Positions 27,486 to 28,526 of a stretch of DNA of 28,526 nt are shown piece by piece. The position numbers and the translations under genes are program-made. This DNA is from Hyphomonadaceae bacterium UBA1001. Its GTDB lineage: Bacteria > Pseudomonadota > Alphaproteobacteria > Caulobacterales > Aquidulcibacteraceae. Position 1 is the first letter of the stretch. Each line of letters starts with the position of its first letter. The stretch lies in NCBI GenBank assembly GCA_002291875.1, contig DBAV01000125.1, positions 490 through 29,015 of the forward strand, in the 5' to 3' direction. The notes under the pieces are model-generated. The model saw only the letters and a list, made by a program, of their open reading frames with translations, was not told where the DNA came from and did no database searches.

Positions 27486-27884
27486 TCAGGGCTGGCCCGA
27501 ACCGCCGCGATCGCCAAAGAGCTTGCCTGCCATGCCGGCAATGTCGTCCAGCGCATTGCCGTCCTTGTCGGCGTCCAGCGCGGCCATGATGCCCTGTGGA
27601 TTCTGAAGCGCAGCCATCAGGCCACCCGCCACGCCGCTGGCCTGCAACTGGGTCAACAGGGTCTGGATCAGCGACTGCACCTGGTCGGCCCCGAGGCCGG
27701 TGGCGCCGGCGACCGCCGGGGCCGCCTGTGCAGGGTCGGCCGCGCCGCCGGCCTGCAGGTGCTGGGTCAGCGCACCGATCGCGCCTTGCACCTGCTCGGG
27801 CTGAAGGCCGACGCGCTGGGCGAGCGACTGAAGGCCCTCGGGCCCGCCAAGCTGGTTGATGATGGTCTGGACGTCGATCGCCAT
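27486..27884 (-). CDS. DUF937-like small helical protein with acidic loop
   Basis: A 132-residue Gln/Ala/Gly-rich helical protein. The N-terminal part (IINQLGGPEGLQSLAQRVGLQPEQVQGAI) and a similar second stretch (VAGATGLGADQVQSLI) give two related helical units, as in DUF937/YidB-like proteins. The C-terminal part has DADKDGNALDD (about residues 103-113), which resembles Ca-binding acidic loops, followed by IAGMAGKLFG. The function is unknown. ATG 27884 has GGAGG 8 bases upstream. It lies downstream of nrdB on the same strand, behind a strong hairpin, so it probably has its own promoter. Confidence 0.8.
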   Translation of the reverse strand: MAIDVQTIINQLGGPEGLQSLAQRVGLQPEQVQGAIGALTQHLQAGGAADPAQAAPAVAGATGLGADQVQSLIQTLLTQLQASGVAGGLMAALQNPQGIMAALDADKDGNALDDIAGMAGKLFGDRGGSGQP

Positions 27885-27970
27885 GGTCGTGCCTCCTGCC
27901 GCGTGACGCCGGTGGGCGCACGGCTGCGCGGCGCGCGATAACAGATCAGATGTGATACCGAAAGTGCGGC

Positions 27971-28000
27971 GCGGCCCGGGAGGCGGAGCACCCGGGCCGC
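27971..28000 (-). terminator. Strong hairpin downstream of nrdB
   Basis: GCGGCCCGGG and CCCGGGCCGC form a perfect 10-bp stem with a 10-base loop, beginning 7 bases after the nrdB stop. On the nrdB strand the stem is followed within about 10 bases by a short T-rich stretch (CACTTTCGG), not a full T run. Confidence 0.7.
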
Positions 28001-28007
28001 CCTTGTG

Positions 28008-28526
28008 TCACTGCGGCGTGGCGGTCTCGGTGCGGCGCCGCTCGAGCATGCGGTCGAACTCGTCCCACACCCCGTCCTCGCCATGCCATTCGCCCTTGGT
28101 GGCGGCCTTGGAGTATTCGGTCGCGCGGGCCTCGAAGAAGTTGGCGTGCTCGACCCCGTTCAGGATTTCCGACAGCCAGGGGATGGGGTGCTTGTTCACG
28201 CCATAGACCGGCTCGAGCTTGAGCTGGCCAAGGCGCCAGTCGGCGATGTAGCGGATATAGGTCTTGATGTCGTCGGGCGTCATGCCCTGCACCGGGCCCA
28301 TCTCGAACGCCAGGTCGATGAACTTGTCCTCGAGGCTGACGACATGGCGGCAGCACTCGACGATGTCCTTCTTGACCGCCTCGGTGACGCAGCCGGTCTC
28401 CTGGGCCCAGGTGTGATAGAGCTTGATGATGCCCTCGCAGTGCAGGCTCTCGTCGCGCACCGACCACGACACGATCTGGCCCATGCCCTTCATCTTGTTG
28501 AAGCGCGGGAAGTTCATCAGCATCGC
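28008..28526 (-). CDS. nrdB: Ribonucleoside-diphosphate reductase beta subunit, C-terminal part
   Basis: The last 172 residues of class I ribonucleotide reductase small subunit, which carries the di-iron/tyrosyl radical needed to make deoxyribonucleotides. The visible part starts at AMLMNFPRFNKMKGMGQ and contains RDESLHCEG, whose Glu and His are iron ligands. It continues through YIADWRLGQLKLEPVYG and NPIPWL-type sequence (KHPIPWLSEILNG) to a C-terminal tail that docks on NrdA. The N-terminal half with the radical tyrosine is beyond the window edge. A strong hairpin follows the stop. Confidence 0.95.
   Translation of the reverse strand, partial: AMLMNFPRFNKMKGMGQIVSWSVRDESLHCEGIIKLYHTWAQETGCVTEAVKKDIVECCRHVVSLEDKFIDLAFEMGPVQGMTPDDIKTYIRYIADWRLGQLKLEPVYGVNKHPIPWLSEILNGVEHANFFEARATEYSKAATKGEWHGEDGVWDEFDRMLERRRTETATPQ

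Overview
The window is GC-rich, densely coding bacterial chromosome, most likely from an alphaproteobacterium. The points in favour are the DUF952-pyrD gene pair, a 739-residue stand-alone PurL, an AmpG-type muropeptide permease, a ParA-type ATPase next to a TTAA-N7-TTAA (CtrA-type) box, and the style of the NrdB C-terminus. A Caulobacterales/Hyphomonadales-like or sphingomonad-like host fits, but the sequence alone does not settle the family. Nothing read here points to a plasmid. The only clear mobile-element trace is a decayed phage fragment.

Layout. 1-1012 (-): a flavoprotein of the HI0933/BaiN type, cut by the window edge. 1161-7921 (+): a peptide-use block made of a fused two-domain oligopeptide ABC ATPase, an exported M16 zinc peptidase and an exported S9 prolyl-oligopeptidase-type peptidase, the last two joined by a 4-base overlap. 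7928-10252 (-): the chained genes DUF952, pyrD and a histone-deacetylase-family gene, the last broken by a one-base frameshift. 10307-10382 (-): tRNA-Thr(TGT). 10383-11930: 1.5 kb without an intact gene, holding two decayed copies of the start of an HK97-type prohead protease gene. 11931-15076 (-): purL and an exported dienelactone-hydrolase-like protein. 15224-16533 (+): a ParA-type ATPase translationally coupled to a small SAP-like protein, behind a perfect CtrA-type box.

16553-19055 (-): AmpG-like permease and a fasciclin-domain lipoprotein. 19223-21268 (+): a TerB/J-domain protein, a small membrane protein and an EamA transporter. 21293-22831 (-): phosphomannomutase/phosphoglucomutase. 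22927-24581 (+): glutathione S-transferase coupled to a threonine aldolase. 24569-25435 (-): a CitE/HpcH-type CoA-ester lyase. 25540-27485 (+): a pyridoxal kinase coupled to a class-C beta-lactamase-like serine hydrolase. 27486-27884 (-): a small DUF937-like protein with an acidic Ca-loop-like motif. 28008-28526 (-): the C-terminal part of the ribonucleotide reductase beta subunit.

Most of the window is housekeeping (pyrimidine, purine and deoxyribonucleotide synthesis, sugar-phosphate mutase, cell-wall recycling). The less ordinary parts are the ParA/SAP-like pair with its CtrA-type box, the duplicated prohead-protease relics next to a tRNA, and the frameshifted deacetylase. I saw no CRISPR array, complete prophage, insertion sequence, or obvious new defence system.
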